A stretch of DNA of 64,000 nt from DAIOEK01 sp963828285 (GTDB lineage Bacteria > Chloroflexota > Anaerolineae > Anaerolineales > Anaerolineaceae): contig CAWHEB010000004.1 in assembly GCA_963828285.1 (NCBI GenBank), forward strand, positions 124,001-188,000. Reading direction: 5' to 3'. Made by a program: the position numbers and the translations under genes. Within the stretch, counting starts at the first letter, position 1. Every line of letters begins with the position of its first letter. The notes under the pieces are model-generated. The model was given only the letters and a program-made list of their open reading frames with translations, was not told the DNA's origin and searched no databases. Below are positions 7,797 through 16,144 of this stretch, one piece after another.

Positions 7797-8768
7797 TTAT
7801 TTCCCGATTACAGGGAATTTAGGTTCTTTCCCTTCAAGGACAGCCAGACAATCGTGCATAGCCATCCAACCCATATTACTGGTCGCGCTGTCTGTTTGTG
7901 CTCCCAGATGCGGAGTAGCGATCACCTGGGGAAGTTTTAAAAGGGGATGATTGGGATCTGGCGGTTCCACAGTGAACGCATCCAACCCAACTCCACGGAT
8001 ATTCCCGCTTTGCAGAGCTGCCAGTAAGGCAGCTTCATCTATCACCTCACCACGGGATGTGTTTACCAGACATGCACCCTTCTTCATCTTTGCCAGGAAA
8101 TCAGTATTCACCATCTCGCGGGTTTGCGGTAACAATGGCATATGGAGACTGATGAAATCAGAGGTTTTGATCAGCTCATCCAATTCAACCAGCGATATTG
8201 AATATTCAGATGCGAACTCAGGATCACCAAATGGATCATATGCCAGGATCTTGCAGTCGAAGCCTTGCAGACGTTTACCCAATTGCTTGCCGATGGCGCC
8301 AAGACCAATAATGCCGACCGTTTTTCCCTCAAGTGAGATACCTGCATAACGCGGCCACTTTCCCTGATGAACCGCATCAACTGCTTCCGGTATTTGTCGG
8401 GCAAGGGATAAAATCAATCCCAATGCCAATTCAGCGACTGAACCGGAATTTGCACCCGGAGTATTGGTAACAGTGATCTTTTTCTCCTCAGCAGCCTGTA
8501 AATCAACATTGTCAAAACCCACACCGTAACGGGCAATGACTTTTAATTTGCTTGTGGATTCGATGACTTCCCGGTTGATATCGTCCAACCCGGCGATGTA
8601 TCCATGTACACCAGGCAGCAGCTTGATCAACTCTGCAGCAGTAAGTGGTTTACCGGTTGGGTTATAGACCACTTCGCCAACAAGTGCTTCCAGCTCGGTT
8701 TTTAATCGGGAGTCATTCTTTCCGTATGATGTGGGTGTTACCAGTAATTTACATTCTCTCAAATTCAT
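7797..8768 (-). CDS. D-isomer 2-hydroxyacid dehydrogenase (phosphoglycerate dehydrogenase-like)
   Basis: NAD-dependent dehydrogenase of 323 residues, the length of the short D-3-phosphoglycerate or hydroxypyruvate reductase-like group (no ACT domain). The Rossmann fingerprint is GKTVGIIGLGAIGKQLGKRL (about 147-166). The catalytic triad is Arg in NTSRGEVID (about 236-243), Glu in DAFTVEPPD (about 264-272) and His in TPHLGAQT (about 288-295). In this operon it could reduce a 2-keto acid or aldehyde-derived hydroxypyruvate released downstream of the aldolase, or oxidise an aldonate; the direction cannot be read from sequence. The gap to the upstream cupin gene is only 8 bases, so it is translated within the same operon. 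Confidence 0.9.
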   Translation of the reverse strand: MNLRECKLLVTPTSYGKNDSRLKTELEALVGEVVYNPTGKPLTAAELIKLLPGVHGYIAGLDDINREVIESTSKLKVIARYGVGFDNVDLQAAEEKKITVTNTPGANSGSVAELALGLILSLARQIPEAVDAVHQGKWPRYAGISLEGKTVGIIGLGAIGKQLGKRLQGFDCKILAYDPFGDPEFASEYSISLVELDELIKTSDFISLHMPLLPQTREMVNTDFLAKMKKGACLVNTSRGEVIDEAALLAALQSGNIRGVGLDAFTVEPPDPNHPLLKLPQVIATPHLGAQTDSATSNMGWMAMHDCLAVLEGKEPKFPVIGK

Positions 8769-8776
8769 AGTGCATC

Positions 8777-9349
8777 CTATCCGAATCGGGGATTATCTAC
8801 GATCTCGATACCGTTTTCGCCTTCAATGACCAATTTTCTGAATCCTAGTTTCTCAATGGTTCCATAATCGTGTCCGGCATTGCCAGGGTATGCGAAGAAG
8901 GTGACTAGGTCTTCCTGCCGGGAAGTGCAGATCGATCTGTGTGCCCAGCGGGGTGGAACGTACAAAACTGATCCGGGGGAAAGCGGTTCAACACAGGTCT
9001 CTCCTTCAGGAGTCTCCATGACCATGAATCCTTCACCGCGCATGCAGTAATAGATTTCCGCAGTATCGATTACGGTGTGATAGTGACCCTTGGTCATATA
9101 AAATTCTTTTCCGACCTTGCCCGGATGAACGATGGATATGCCCATCAGGAACTCTCCTTCCACCTCCGGCCTTTTAACTTCATATACTTCATAAATGAGA
9201 GCGTCTTCTTTCGCAAGCAGCTCAGCGTAAACGTCCTGATCCAGGAACTGTCCTTTCAGTGAGGAGAGTTTTCTGACGATGTGATTATCCACTCGGGATG
9301 GAATCACATTCGGCTGGGGTAAAACAAATGAAAAAGGAAAGTCGGTCAT
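8777..9349 (-). CDS. Cupin-type glucose-6-phosphate isomerase
   Basis: Protein of 190 residues of the metal-dependent cupin phosphoglucose isomerase family known from Euryarchaea (PgiA) and scattered in bacteria. The metal site reads KGHYHTVIDTAEIYYCMRGEG (about 94-114), giving the two His and the Glu of the first cupin motif; the second cupin motif supplies a His in PPRWAHRS (about 140-147). The family interconverts glucose 6-phosphate and fructose 6-phosphate. In a sugar operon beside a kinase and a lactonase it may act on a different aldose/ketose phosphate pair. The start is preceded by GGAG (minus strand). Its spread between archaea and bacteria makes horizontal transfer plausible, but nothing in the local base composition stands out by eye. 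Confidence 0.88.
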   Translation of the reverse strand: MTDFPFSFVLPQPNVIPSRVDNHIVRKLSSLKGQFLDQDVYAELLAKEDALIYEVYEVKRPEVEGEFLMGISIVHPGKVGKEFYMTKGHYHTVIDTAEIYYCMRGEGFMVMETPEGETCVEPLSPGSVLYVPPRWAHRSICTSRQEDLVTFFAYPGNAGHDYGTIEKLGFRKLVIEGENGIEIVDNPRFG

Positions 9350-9368
9350 GTTTTTCTCCGCAAAATTT

Positions 9369-10325
9369 TTATTGTATTAATCCGGATAAACTCCGAAGTA
9401 TGTTATTCCCTAGAATGTTGGCGATATCAGGTGCTGCCACACCCATTTTGACCAACCTTTGCTTCAACTCGCCTGGAAGACTTGCCAGACCAGGTCCGCC
9501 GGATGGAAATTTATACATTTCCTTATCTGCCATATCTGTAGCAAATGCGATTGATCCGCTTAAGCCAGCTGAGAGCATTTTCTCGACCAATGGCCAGACA
9601 TTCTTCTCCGGCTCATATTTGGGGCGGAAAAATGTGTCATATTCCAGCAAGACACCTTGCTGGGCAAGAGATTTATGTAGACTAAAATCCGGCCGTTTAT
9701 CAATATGGCAAATAACGATTTGCCCTGGTTTCACTCCCAGCTTGGAGAAATATGTAACCACATCTTCTGCGTAGGCCCCTTTTTCTGTATGGATCTCTAA
9801 CGCCGCGCCAGTCTCTGCTGCGGCGGTACCTGCGGCATCCAGCAGATCTTCCCTGTTTTCACTCCAATCAGCTTCCAGAGCAATTTTGATAAATCCTGCT
9901 TTGATCGGATTCTCAAAAGAATCAGTTTCATTCAAGGAGACAGTCAAGCCTTTGATGTACAGACGGGTTGCATCTTCTTCTGAAAACATCCAGGTGGCGC
10001 TGCTGGGGGCATAGTATTTTCTGCGATGGAAACCTGTACAACAGATGATCGTCACTCCTGTCGCTTCAGACAGTTGTCGAAGTTTTCTGCCATCCCGTCC
10101 GCAGCCTTCCGGTTGGCAATCCAGAATTGCACTACCTCCCGCAGAGGAATAATTCAGCAATTCCATTCGGATCGAATCATAGTCATTTAATACAGGTGCT
10201 GACGGGTCCGCTCCATGTACCGGATTGATCCATAAGTGATTATGGGCGTCGGTAATTCCGAGAGATTCTACTGATATTGGACCGAGAACTGTCATTACTG
10301 ATTTTGTCTCTGTTTGGTTCGTCAT
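9369..10325 (-). CDS. Phosphotriesterase-family hydrolase, probable (phospho)lactonase
   Basis: Amidohydrolase-superfamily protein of 318 residues related to phosphotriesterase/COG1735. Metal ligands: HNH in TDAHNHLWI (near 26-28), a Lys or Glu bridge expected near GFIKIALEAD (Lys about 146), His in LEIHTEKG (about 178), His in IVICHIDKRPD (about 206), and Asp in FATDMADK (about 264). COG1735 enzymes such as Lmo2620 and Bh0225 hydrolyse phosphorylated sugar lactones, and other members are plain lactonases; that is established for the family, and its use here is inferred. The position between a dehydrogenase pair and a sugar-phosphate isomerase supports opening of a sugar (phospho)lactone made by the neighbouring dehydrogenases. 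True phosphotriesterase activity is unlikely. Confidence 0.85.
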   Translation of the reverse strand: MTNQTETKSVMTVLGPISVESLGITDAHNHLWINPVHGADPSAPVLNDYDSIRMELLNYSSAGGSAILDCQPEGCGRDGRKLRQLSEATGVTIICCTGFHRRKYYAPSSATWMFSEEDATRLYIKGLTVSLNETDSFENPIKAGFIKIALEADWSENREDLLDAAGTAAAETGAALEIHTEKGAYAEDVVTYFSKLGVKPGQIVICHIDKRPDFSLHKSLAQQGVLLEYDTFFRPKYEPEKNVWPLVEKMLSAGLSGSIAFATDMADKEMYKFPSGGPGLASLPGELKQRLVKMGVAAPDIANILGNNILRSLSGLIQ

Positions 10326-10340
10326 AACTAAATCTACCTA

Positions 10341-11399
10341 TTAAGGTTCGATTACGATCTTCAATGATTTGCGATCTTCCGCAGCGGCGAATGCTTTAAC
10401 TGCATCTTTGAGTGCAAACCTTTCACTCACAAGTTCAGAAAGGTCAACCAGACCGGAATTGACTATTTCAGTGGCTTGCCAGCAATCTGCGGTACTGCAT
10501 GCTGTCGTTGCTGTAATGATTAATTCCTTGTAATGAACCAGGTTTGAATCAAAATTGATTGTGGGTTTATCCTTAGGCAAACCACCAAAGAAATTGATCC
10601 TGCCGCCTATTGCCGCCAGATCCAACGCCGCTTCCTGTGCTGCGTGGACAGGCGCAGCAACGATGATCGCATCGGCTCCACGTCCGTTAAACTCCTGCAA
10701 AACAACAGACTTCAGGTCCTGTTCGATAGGGTTCACTACAACATCTGCGCCCATACGGCGAACTTGATTAGCCCGGTCAACCATGGGTTCACTAACAATC
10801 ACTCTGGCTGCTCCACGAACTTTCGCCAATTTGGTATGCATAACTCCGATCGGACCGGCACCGATCACCAGCACCACATCACCCGGTTTGATATGAAGCG
10901 CATTTTGGCCGCGCAATACACAAGCAAAAGGTTCCATCAATGCTGCAACTGCTGGATCGACCGATTCATTTACCTGGATGACATTCCCCTGCTGAACCGA
11001 GTTTGCCGGTACGCGCATGTACTCTGCAAATCCGCCATCCATGGTCACGCCGACAGCATCGTACGAGGAGCAAAGATTGTTATTACCAGAGATGCACTGT
11101 TTGCAGTGTCCGCAACCCATATTGGGAGCGACAAATACCCGCTGTCCGGGAGTGTAATTCGTTACGCCACTGCCTACTTCTGCAATGGATCCAACCACTT
11201 CATGACCTGGAATTCGGACTGTGCCTTCCGGGTACATACGGTGATTTCCATGGAATATCCTCAAGTCGGTACCGCAGATACTTGCGCTGATAACTTTCAC
11301 CAGAATTTCTCCAGGTCCGGTTTTGGGAACAGGTACTTCTTCCACACGTAGATCCTGTGGTCCGTGATAGACAGCTGCGAGCATAGAGTTCTTCATCAT
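10341..11399 (-). CDS. Zinc-dependent medium-chain dehydrogenase (sorbitol/threonine dehydrogenase-like)
   Basis: Medium-chain alcohol dehydrogenase of 352 residues. Catalytic zinc ligands are Cys in SICGTDLRIF (about 42) and the GHE motif of PGHEVVGSI (about 66-68); the structural-zinc cluster is CGHCKQCISGNNNLC (about 96-110) with four Cys. The Rossmann loop reads VIGAGPIGVMHTKLA (about 173-187). These features fit polyol or sugar-acid dehydrogenases such as sorbitol, threonine or galactitol-phosphate dehydrogenase; NAD is more likely than NADP because an acidic residue follows the second strand (VSEP). The start is preceded by TAGGAG. It lies 6 bases after the Gfo/Idh gene, so the two oxidoreductases are tightly coupled. 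Confidence 0.9.
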   Translation of the reverse strand: MMKNSMLAAVYHGPQDLRVEEVPVPKTGPGEILVKVISASICGTDLRIFHGNHRMYPEGTVRIPGHEVVGSIAEVGSGVTNYTPGQRVFVAPNMGCGHCKQCISGNNNLCSSYDAVGVTMDGGFAEYMRVPANSVQQGNVIQVNESVDPAVAALMEPFACVLRGQNALHIKPGDVVLVIGAGPIGVMHTKLAKVRGAARVIVSEPMVDRANQVRRMGADVVVNPIEQDLKSVVLQEFNGRGADAIIVAAPVHAAQEAALDLAAIGGRINFFGGLPKDKPTINFDSNLVHYKELIITATTACSTADCWQATEIVNSGLVDLSELVSERFALKDAVKAFAAAEDRKSLKIVIEP

Positions 11400-11405
11400 A
11401 TACTC

Positions 11406-12443
11406 CTACTTGCCAACAATCTCTGACAGGTAAACCGGTCTTTCCTCGAGGAAGGATTTAGTGCCCGCTAGGACGCCTGCTACAGCCCAACGGCCTTCGG
11501 TTCCTCCAGCTCTCGGTGTCTTCCCGGTTTGGATGCAATCAACAAAGTGTTCCATTTCGTAGATGTAACCCATCAAGAATCGATCAGGCCAGGTTCGGAA
11601 TATAGGTGTGATCAGTCCCTGGTCGCGATTGGTACAGACAACGACTGCCTGTCCTTTTAATTCGCCTATTTGCATAATGCCTTTTTCGCCAATGATCTCC
11701 ACCCTGGCGTCATAACCATACCCGCATGGGCAGACACCTGAGATCAAACCAAGTCCGCCACTTTCGAATTTAATATTGACCAGAACATTATCGTAAAAAT
11801 TCGGGGTGTCTACATTGTTGGCAGTCCCTTTGAAATTGGCTACCTCGGTGTACACCCGGTGATGATTGGATCCCATTAACCAGCGGGTGGAATCCCAGTC
11901 GTGGCTGTTTACTTCTGCCAGCATACCGTTGGAAGTTTTTAAATCTCGTGCCCAGGCCGGTGGAAGACCGGGTCCATGTGTCAGGGATTTGATCATCATG
12001 GGCTGGCCAATCTCCCCGCCCTGAATCCTCTCTGATGCCGCGACAAATTCAGGATCGAATCGCCGCATGAAACCCAGCTGAAGTAATACCCCATTTTTCT
12101 CAACTGCCTGGGTGATACCATCACATTCAGCCAGGTTGAGCGCCATGGGTTTCTCAAGAAAGACATGTTTTTTATGGTCCGCTGCCAACGCGGTCAAGGG
12201 TAGATGGGTGGGTGTCGGAGTGGTAATGATGACCGCATCGAATTCTGCATTATCGAGAGCTTCTTCCAAAGTGCCATATTGAGCATCGATTCCAAAATCT
12301 CTTGCGGTCTCTGCCCGAACTTCTGCCATGGGATCAACAATCGCGGTGATCCTTCCACCTGGAACATGCCGGGTGATCGCTCGGGAATGATTTTTTCCAA
12401 CACGACCTGCGCCGATCATACAAAGTTTGACTTGTGCTTTCAA
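11406..12443 (-). CDS. Gfo/Idh/MocA-family oxidoreductase (inositol dehydrogenase-like)
   Basis: Oxidoreductase of 345 residues. The N-terminal Rossmann fold begins MIGAGRVGKNHSRAI, and the family Lys is in FLEKPMALN (about 96-104). The second catalytic position, usually Asp in a DxxxH motif, reads LAEVNSHDWDSTRWL here, with Glu where Asp is common; the His is kept. The length and the HSRAI motif fit myo-inositol 2-dehydrogenase-like enzymes, which oxidise a ring hydroxyl of a cyclitol or sugar, or C1 of an aldose. The start is a TTG at 12443, chosen because AGGAG lies 6 bases before it on the minus strand and no better start is near. It follows the FGGY kinase gene by 44 bases. Confidence 0.88.
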   Translation of the reverse strand: MKAQVKLCMIGAGRVGKNHSRAITRHVPGGRITAIVDPMAEVRAETARDFGIDAQYGTLEEALDNAEFDAVIITTPTPTHLPLTALAADHKKHVFLEKPMALNLAECDGITQAVEKNGVLLQLGFMRRFDPEFVAASERIQGGEIGQPMMIKSLTHGPGLPPAWARDLKTSNGMLAEVNSHDWDSTRWLMGSNHHRVYTEVANFKGTANNVDTPNFYDNVLVNIKFESGGLGLISGVCPCGYGYDARVEIIGEKGIMQIGELKGQAVVVCTNRDQGLITPIFRTWPDRFLMGYIYEMEHFVDCIQTGKTPRAGGTEGRWAVAGVLAGTKSFLEERPVYLSEIVGK

Positions 12444-12487
12444 TTTGAACTCCTATTGATAATCAATTGATCATTCATACAAAGGTA

Positions 12488-14026
12488 TTACATGTTTGGG
12501 TTGAAATGTGTTTCGAGCATCTTTTGGATGCTGATATATTTTTTTGCCAATGGTTTATAAATACTGTGATTAGCTTTATTTGGGATATGCCTGGTTCCGG
12601 ATGGTGTGGCACACTCCGCGGCCTTCTGCGCCAGATCAGGGATTAAACCAGCAGCCTTTCCGGCAATCATAGCAGCGCCCCATGATCCAAATTCTTTTCC
12701 TTGAAGTCTTTGATATGGAATATTCAGCACATCTGCTTTGACCTGATTCCAGAAATCGCTGCGAGCGCCGCCACCGACACAACGCGCTTCGACCAATTCA
12801 AGATCAGGCAACAGCTCGCGGAGAATTTCCAGATAATATCCATATTCATAAGCAACACTCTCCAGAATAGCTCTGAAGAAATGGGACTGATTATGCGACC
12901 AGCTAAATCCAATCCACGCTCCCCGCATCTCCGGTGACGAGGGGCAGATTCGTCCACCGAGGTGCGGTGAGAAGAACAGACCATCCGATCCCAATGGAGC
13001 AGTTTGAGCATACCTGGTCATCTCGTCGTAAAAATCCGATTGGGATTTTTCCTGTTTTCCTTGAAAAGAATTAAAGAATTGGTCGCGATACCATCGTAAA
13101 GCTAATCCGCCGCCGCCAATATAAGCCAAAGGATTCCATAGACCAGGAATGACCGAACGCATGGTCAATAATGCCCGGTGCCTGGTATCCGCGACAAAGG
13201 TATCAGTTGTTCCAGCAAGTACTGACGCAGTACCTGCCACATCAAAAACCATCCCCGGGTGGACAATCCCTGCGCCTAACGCGTTAGCCGCAGTATCTCC
13301 TGCCCCGGCAGCAATAAGAGTACCCATTGCAAGACCGGAATCTTTTGCCGCTTGTTCATTGACTTCCCCTACCACATCCCATGGTTGCATAATTCGAGGG
13401 AGCTTGTCCATATTCAGATCAAATTTTTCACAGAGAACTTTTGACCAGATCCCATTTTTTGCATCGGCAAAGCCGGTAAAGTGTAAGAATGTGTAATCAA
13501 TAAATGCCTGATCACCTTTTAAACCTGCCATTTTCCCGGCAACATATGCAGACGGCATCAGGAATTTTGCGGTCCTTCTGAAAGCTTCCGGTTTTTCAGA
13601 CTTCCACCACAACATCTTCGGACCATGGTCGCAGGTAGGTGGACAACCGGTGGTTCGAGTGATCAGATCACCCGCTTCACGATCCATCAGGTCAATAAAG
13701 GGTTTGCATCGCATATCCAGCCAGGAATCGAAGTTCTCGACAGGCTGAAAATCCTCATCGATCAATCCAACGCCTGCCATTTGCGAATCGAACGCGATCG
13801 CCGCGATTTCGTCCGGTGAAACCTTACTCTGATCTATGCAATCCCGGATCGTAGATACTGCTGATCGATAAAAATCTTCCTGATCCTGTTCAACCACACC
13901 AGGCTTGGGATACTTTATAGGTACTTCACGACTTGACTCAGAGATCAGCAACCCATTCAGATCATACAAAGCTGCTTTTGTACCACTCGTTCCCAGGTCG
14001 ACACCGATCAGGTACCGTTTCAACAT
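12488..14026 (-). CDS. FGGY-family carbohydrate kinase, xylulokinase-like
   Basis: Sugar kinase of 512 residues with two FGGY ATPase domains. The N-terminal phosphate loop is GVDLGTSGTKAALYD (about 8-22), the catalytic Asp is expected in DSQMAGV or NFDSWLDMR (about 95-123), and the second domain has GAGDTAANALGAG (about 237-249) and the adenine loop VGGGARSDFW (about 404-413). Compared with xylulokinases the substrate segment DSWLDMRCKP is different (xylulokinase has LWNDQR), so the sugar is unlikely to be plain D-xylulose. The true xylulokinase candidate of this window is at 29.8 kb. It is the first enzyme gene after the GntR regulator and would start the pathway by phosphorylating a ketose or polyol. 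Confidence 0.87.
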   Translation of the reverse strand: MLKRYLIGVDLGTSGTKAALYDLNGLLISESSREVPIKYPKPGVVEQDQEDFYRSAVSTIRDCIDQSKVSPDEIAAIAFDSQMAGVGLIDEDFQPVENFDSWLDMRCKPFIDLMDREAGDLITRTTGCPPTCDHGPKMLWWKSEKPEAFRRTAKFLMPSAYVAGKMAGLKGDQAFIDYTFLHFTGFADAKNGIWSKVLCEKFDLNMDKLPRIMQPWDVVGEVNEQAAKDSGLAMGTLIAAGAGDTAANALGAGIVHPGMVFDVAGTASVLAGTTDTFVADTRHRALLTMRSVIPGLWNPLAYIGGGGLALRWYRDQFFNSFQGKQEKSQSDFYDEMTRYAQTAPLGSDGLFFSPHLGGRICPSSPEMRGAWIGFSWSHNQSHFFRAILESVAYEYGYYLEILRELLPDLELVEARCVGGGARSDFWNQVKADVLNIPYQRLQGKEFGSWGAAMIAGKAAGLIPDLAQKAAECATPSGTRHIPNKANHSIYKPLAKKYISIQKMLETHFNPNM

Positions 14027-14136
14027 TTATTCTCCAATATTCATTGATACTTGGATCGAACTCGATTTTGTATCTACCTCAAACGGATGGTTGTTATGGA
14101 ACATACACCATTTCGATCAGAAGGTAAAAAATACCA

Positions 14137-14880
14137 CTAAGCGGTCTCCAAACCACGGACCAACTCGACTTCAAATCGCGATCGGTCTCCGCGGTGCAGT
14201 GCATGATAGTACTCGATCGGTCTACCATCTGATGAGTAACTCACGCTATCCAGCAAGAGTAACGGAGCACCCCGTTCAATATCCAGAAGCATCGCCTCAT
14301 TCTCATTCGCGATCACTGCTTCGATAAATCTTTTTCCACGAGCCAGCTTGATGCCATATTGCTTATCCAGGAAAGCATACAGTGACACATTTGAAAAATC
14401 TGTGGTCGCAACCAGGGGGCAAATTTGATATGGGATGTATGTGGTCACGAGTTGGATGGGATCATCATTAATAAAGCGCAATCGATGAATATCAACTACT
14501 TCAGTTCCAGGAGCGATATCCAGATATCCAGCGACTTTTTCTGATGCGGGAATCACCGCCTGATGGAGCACCCGGGTTACAGGTTTCAACCCACGGTCGG
14601 TCATATCCTGATAAAAACCGGTCAGTTTTTGGATCAATCCTTCGCTTATCTTTGGTTCAGCGACAAAAGTACCCTTCCCTTTTCGTCGGTTGATCGATCC
14701 ATCCAACTCCAACTCGCGCAATGCCTGACGGACTACCGTCCGGCTGATACCGTATAACTCGCAAAGATCCTGCTCACCAGGAATTTGTTGGCCAGAAGTC
14801 CATTCTTTTTTAAGTATCTTAGCTTTTAATAGTTCAATGAGTTGAATGTAGTAAGGAATATGACTTTCAAAGTTAATCAA
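14137..14880 (-). CDS. GntR/HutC-family transcriptional regulator with UTRA domain
   Basis: Regulator of 247 residues. Residues about 10-75 form a GntR winged helix: YIQLIELLKAKI, GQQIPGEQDLCELYGISRTVVRQALREL, then INRRKGKGTFVAEP, all diagnostic. Residues about 95-240 form the UTRA effector domain of the HutC subfamily (EVVDIHRLRFINDDPIQLVTTYIP; LLLLDSVSYSSDGRPIEYYHALHRGDRSRFEVEL). UTRA domains usually bind sugar phosphates, amino sugars or small acids and release DNA on binding. The start is TTG at 14880 with GGAGAAG upstream. It is first in the leftward operon and divergent from the rightward sugar operon; two matching operator copies lie in the shared upstream region, so autoregulation and control of both arms are likely. 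Confidence 0.92.
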   Translation of the reverse strand: MINFESHIPYYIQLIELLKAKILKKEWTSGQQIPGEQDLCELYGISRTVVRQALRELELDGSINRRKGKGTFVAEPKISEGLIQKLTGFYQDMTDRGLKPVTRVLHQAVIPASEKVAGYLDIAPGTEVVDIHRLRFINDDPIQLVTTYIPYQICPLVATTDFSNVSLYAFLDKQYGIKLARGKRFIEAVIANENEAMLLDIERGAPLLLLDSVSYSSDGRPIEYYHALHRGDRSRFEVELVRGLETA

Positions 14881-14923
14881 GGTGTTCTTCTCCGTGAAGT
14901 CTGAGCCTATGATGATTCTTGTA

Positions 14924-14938
14924 ATCCTGTAATTACAT
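14924..14938. promoter_or_regulatory. GntR/HutC operator copy 1
   Basis: ATCCTGTAATTACAT, containing the perfect palindrome TGTAATTACA (14928-14937). It differs by one base from the copy at 15056-15070. It overlaps the -10 box and start site of the leftward promoter. Assignment to the adjacent GntR protein is inferred from position. Confidence 0.7.
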
Positions 14939-14965
14939 TATAGGGAAGGAACCATTTTATGTCAA
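14937..14965 (-). promoter_or_regulatory. Promoter of the GntR regulator and leftward operon
   Basis: On the minus strand, TTGACA (14965-14960) and TATAAT (14942-14937) are both consensus with a 17-base spacer. The operator copy at 14924-14938 begins within the -10 box and covers the expected start site, which fits repression by blocking. Confidence 0.8.
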
Positions 14966-15021
14966 TAGATGGGTCAATCCGGGAAGTTTTTTCCCGGCGA
15001 AAAAGTGAACCGCAAATGGTA

Positions 15022-15049
15022 TTGAAATGTAAAAATCGCAAGTTATAAT
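15022..15049 (+). promoter_or_regulatory. Promoter of the rightward sugar operon
   Basis: TTGAAA (15022-15027) and consensus TATAAT (15044-15049) with a 16-base spacer. The expected start near 15056 falls on operator copy 2. The leader before the ATG at 15234 would be about 175 bases. Confidence 0.72.
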
Positions 15050-15055
15050 ATTGTT

Positions 15056-15070
15056 ATCCTGTAATGACAT
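15056..15070. promoter_or_regulatory. GntR/HutC operator copy 2
   Basis: ATCCTGTAATGACAT, 14 of 15 bases identical to copy 1 and in the same orientation. It lies just after the -10 box of the rightward promoter, over the expected start site. Confidence 0.7.
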
Positions 15071-15233
15071 GTTGAGCATTGAACAAGTGCAAAAAACACT
15101 GTCCTTATCTTTCCCGGTTCCTGTGATCGTTTATCAACGTCATAGGTTCACTTGTTTTTTACCAAAAGATTATGCTAAATTGGAAATAGTCACATCCAAC
15201 TAGTATTCTTCATCTTAGCCACCAGGAGGAAAT

Positions 15234-16094
15234 ATGAAAGTCGGAATTGATAGCTATTGTTACCACCGTTTCTTTGGCGAGGTTTATCCGGACCAGAAAC
15301 CACCGGCGAAGAATATGACCATGGAAGATTTTTTGGTCAGAGCAAAGGAATTGGAAGTTGACGGCGTTTCCCTCGAATCTTGCTTTTTCCCAAATTACGA
15401 TGCTGGCTGGTTTAAAAGTCTGAAAGCCCAATTGGATGACTACAAATTTGACCGGGTTTACGCCTGGGGACATCCCGATGGGTTGGAGCGCGGGCAGAAC
15501 TTCACTGCCTACGATGAGATGGTTGCAAGCATTCCCCGCGCAAAAGCAATTGGCGCAGAGGTCATGCGAGTCGTTGGCAGCAGCCTCATGTTCCGCCATG
15601 AGCCTCATGGTCCACAGATCAAAGCACTTGTCGATATGTTCAAAAAAGCAGTTGTTGTGGCAAAAGACTATGACATTATGATGGCTGTGGAAAACCATAT
15701 CGATTTCACCGCGGATGAGATCCTTCAACTACTGGAGAGTGTCGATTCCAAATATTTGGGTCTCAATTTTGACACCGGAAATTTCCTGCGCCTGTTGGAT
15801 GATCCCATAAAAGGCATGGAGAAACTGGCACCGTTTGTCTATGCCACTCATGTCAAAGATTTGATGCCCGATAAAAACTTCTCACCATTGGATTGGCATT
15901 TCTTTGCCGGTGTTCCGGTTGGTCAGGGTTTGATCAACAATGCCAAGCTTGCTGAGTTGCTGCACAAAGCAAAATTCAGCGGCTTCCTCGCTGTCGAGAT
16001 CGATCATCCGCATACTGATTGGACTGGACGGGAAGATGAAGCAGTTGCATTGAGCATCAAGGAACTAAAACGAATCGCTTCTCCCCTGAAATAA
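15234..16094 (+). CDS. Sugar phosphate isomerase/epimerase (TIM barrel)
   Basis: Xylose-isomerase-like TIM barrel of 286 residues. The four metal ligands are visible in order: Glu in MMAVENHIDF (about 148), Asp in GLNFDTGNFL (about 180), His in YATHVKDLM (about 206), Glu in AVEIDHP (about 253). Family members isomerise or epimerise keto sugars or dehydrate inososes. It has a strong AGGAGG ribosome site. It is the first gene of the rightward operon, directly under the GntR-controlled promoter, and is followed after 50 bases by a Gfo/Idh/MocA dehydrogenase. This pairing is often seen where a dehydrogenase makes a 3-keto sugar and a TIM barrel processes it; that use here is inferred. Confidence 0.87.
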   Translation: MKVGIDSYCYHRFFGEVYPDQKPPAKNMTMEDFLVRAKELEVDGVSLESCFFPNYDAGWFKSLKAQLDDYKFDRVYAWGHPDGLERGQNFTAYDEMVASIPRAKAIGAEVMRVVGSSLMFRHEPHGPQIKALVDMFKKAVVVAKDYDIMMAVENHIDFTADEILQLLESVDSKYLGLNFDTGNFLRLLDDPIKGMEKLAPFVYATHVKDLMPDKNFSPLDWHFFAGVPVGQGLINNAKLAELLHKAKFSGFLAVEIDHPHTDWTGREDEAVALSIKELKRIASPLK

Positions 16095-16144
16095 TGGGTT
16101 GGTAAACCAAAACTTTCAGATCGTCAAATCAAGGAGATGAGATT

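Larger units (their letters stand above)
14881..15233. other. 353-base divergent regulatory region, no gene
   Basis: Separates the GntR gene from the rightward TIM-barrel gene. It holds two readable sigma-70-type promoters facing outward and two near-identical 15-base operator copies, listed separately. The part from about 15071 to 15220 would be the leader of the rightward transcript and shows no obvious structure. Confidence 0.7.

Noticed and set aside
10644..11351. Long open frame (235 codons) on the plus strand opposite the zinc dehydrogenase
   Set aside because: The dehydrogenase on the minus strand has intact zinc and NAD motifs; the plus-strand product is Cys/His-rich nonsense without homology.
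12459..12470. Palindromic ATCAATTGAT before the Gfo/Idh gene
   Set aside because: Too short and within an operon gap of 44 bases; no second copy was seen, so no operator can be claimed.
12488..14026. Calling the FGGY kinase a xylulokinase (xylB)
   Set aside because: The LWNDQR segment of xylulokinase is replaced by DSWLDMR, and a much better xylulokinase lies beside xylA at 29.8 kb.
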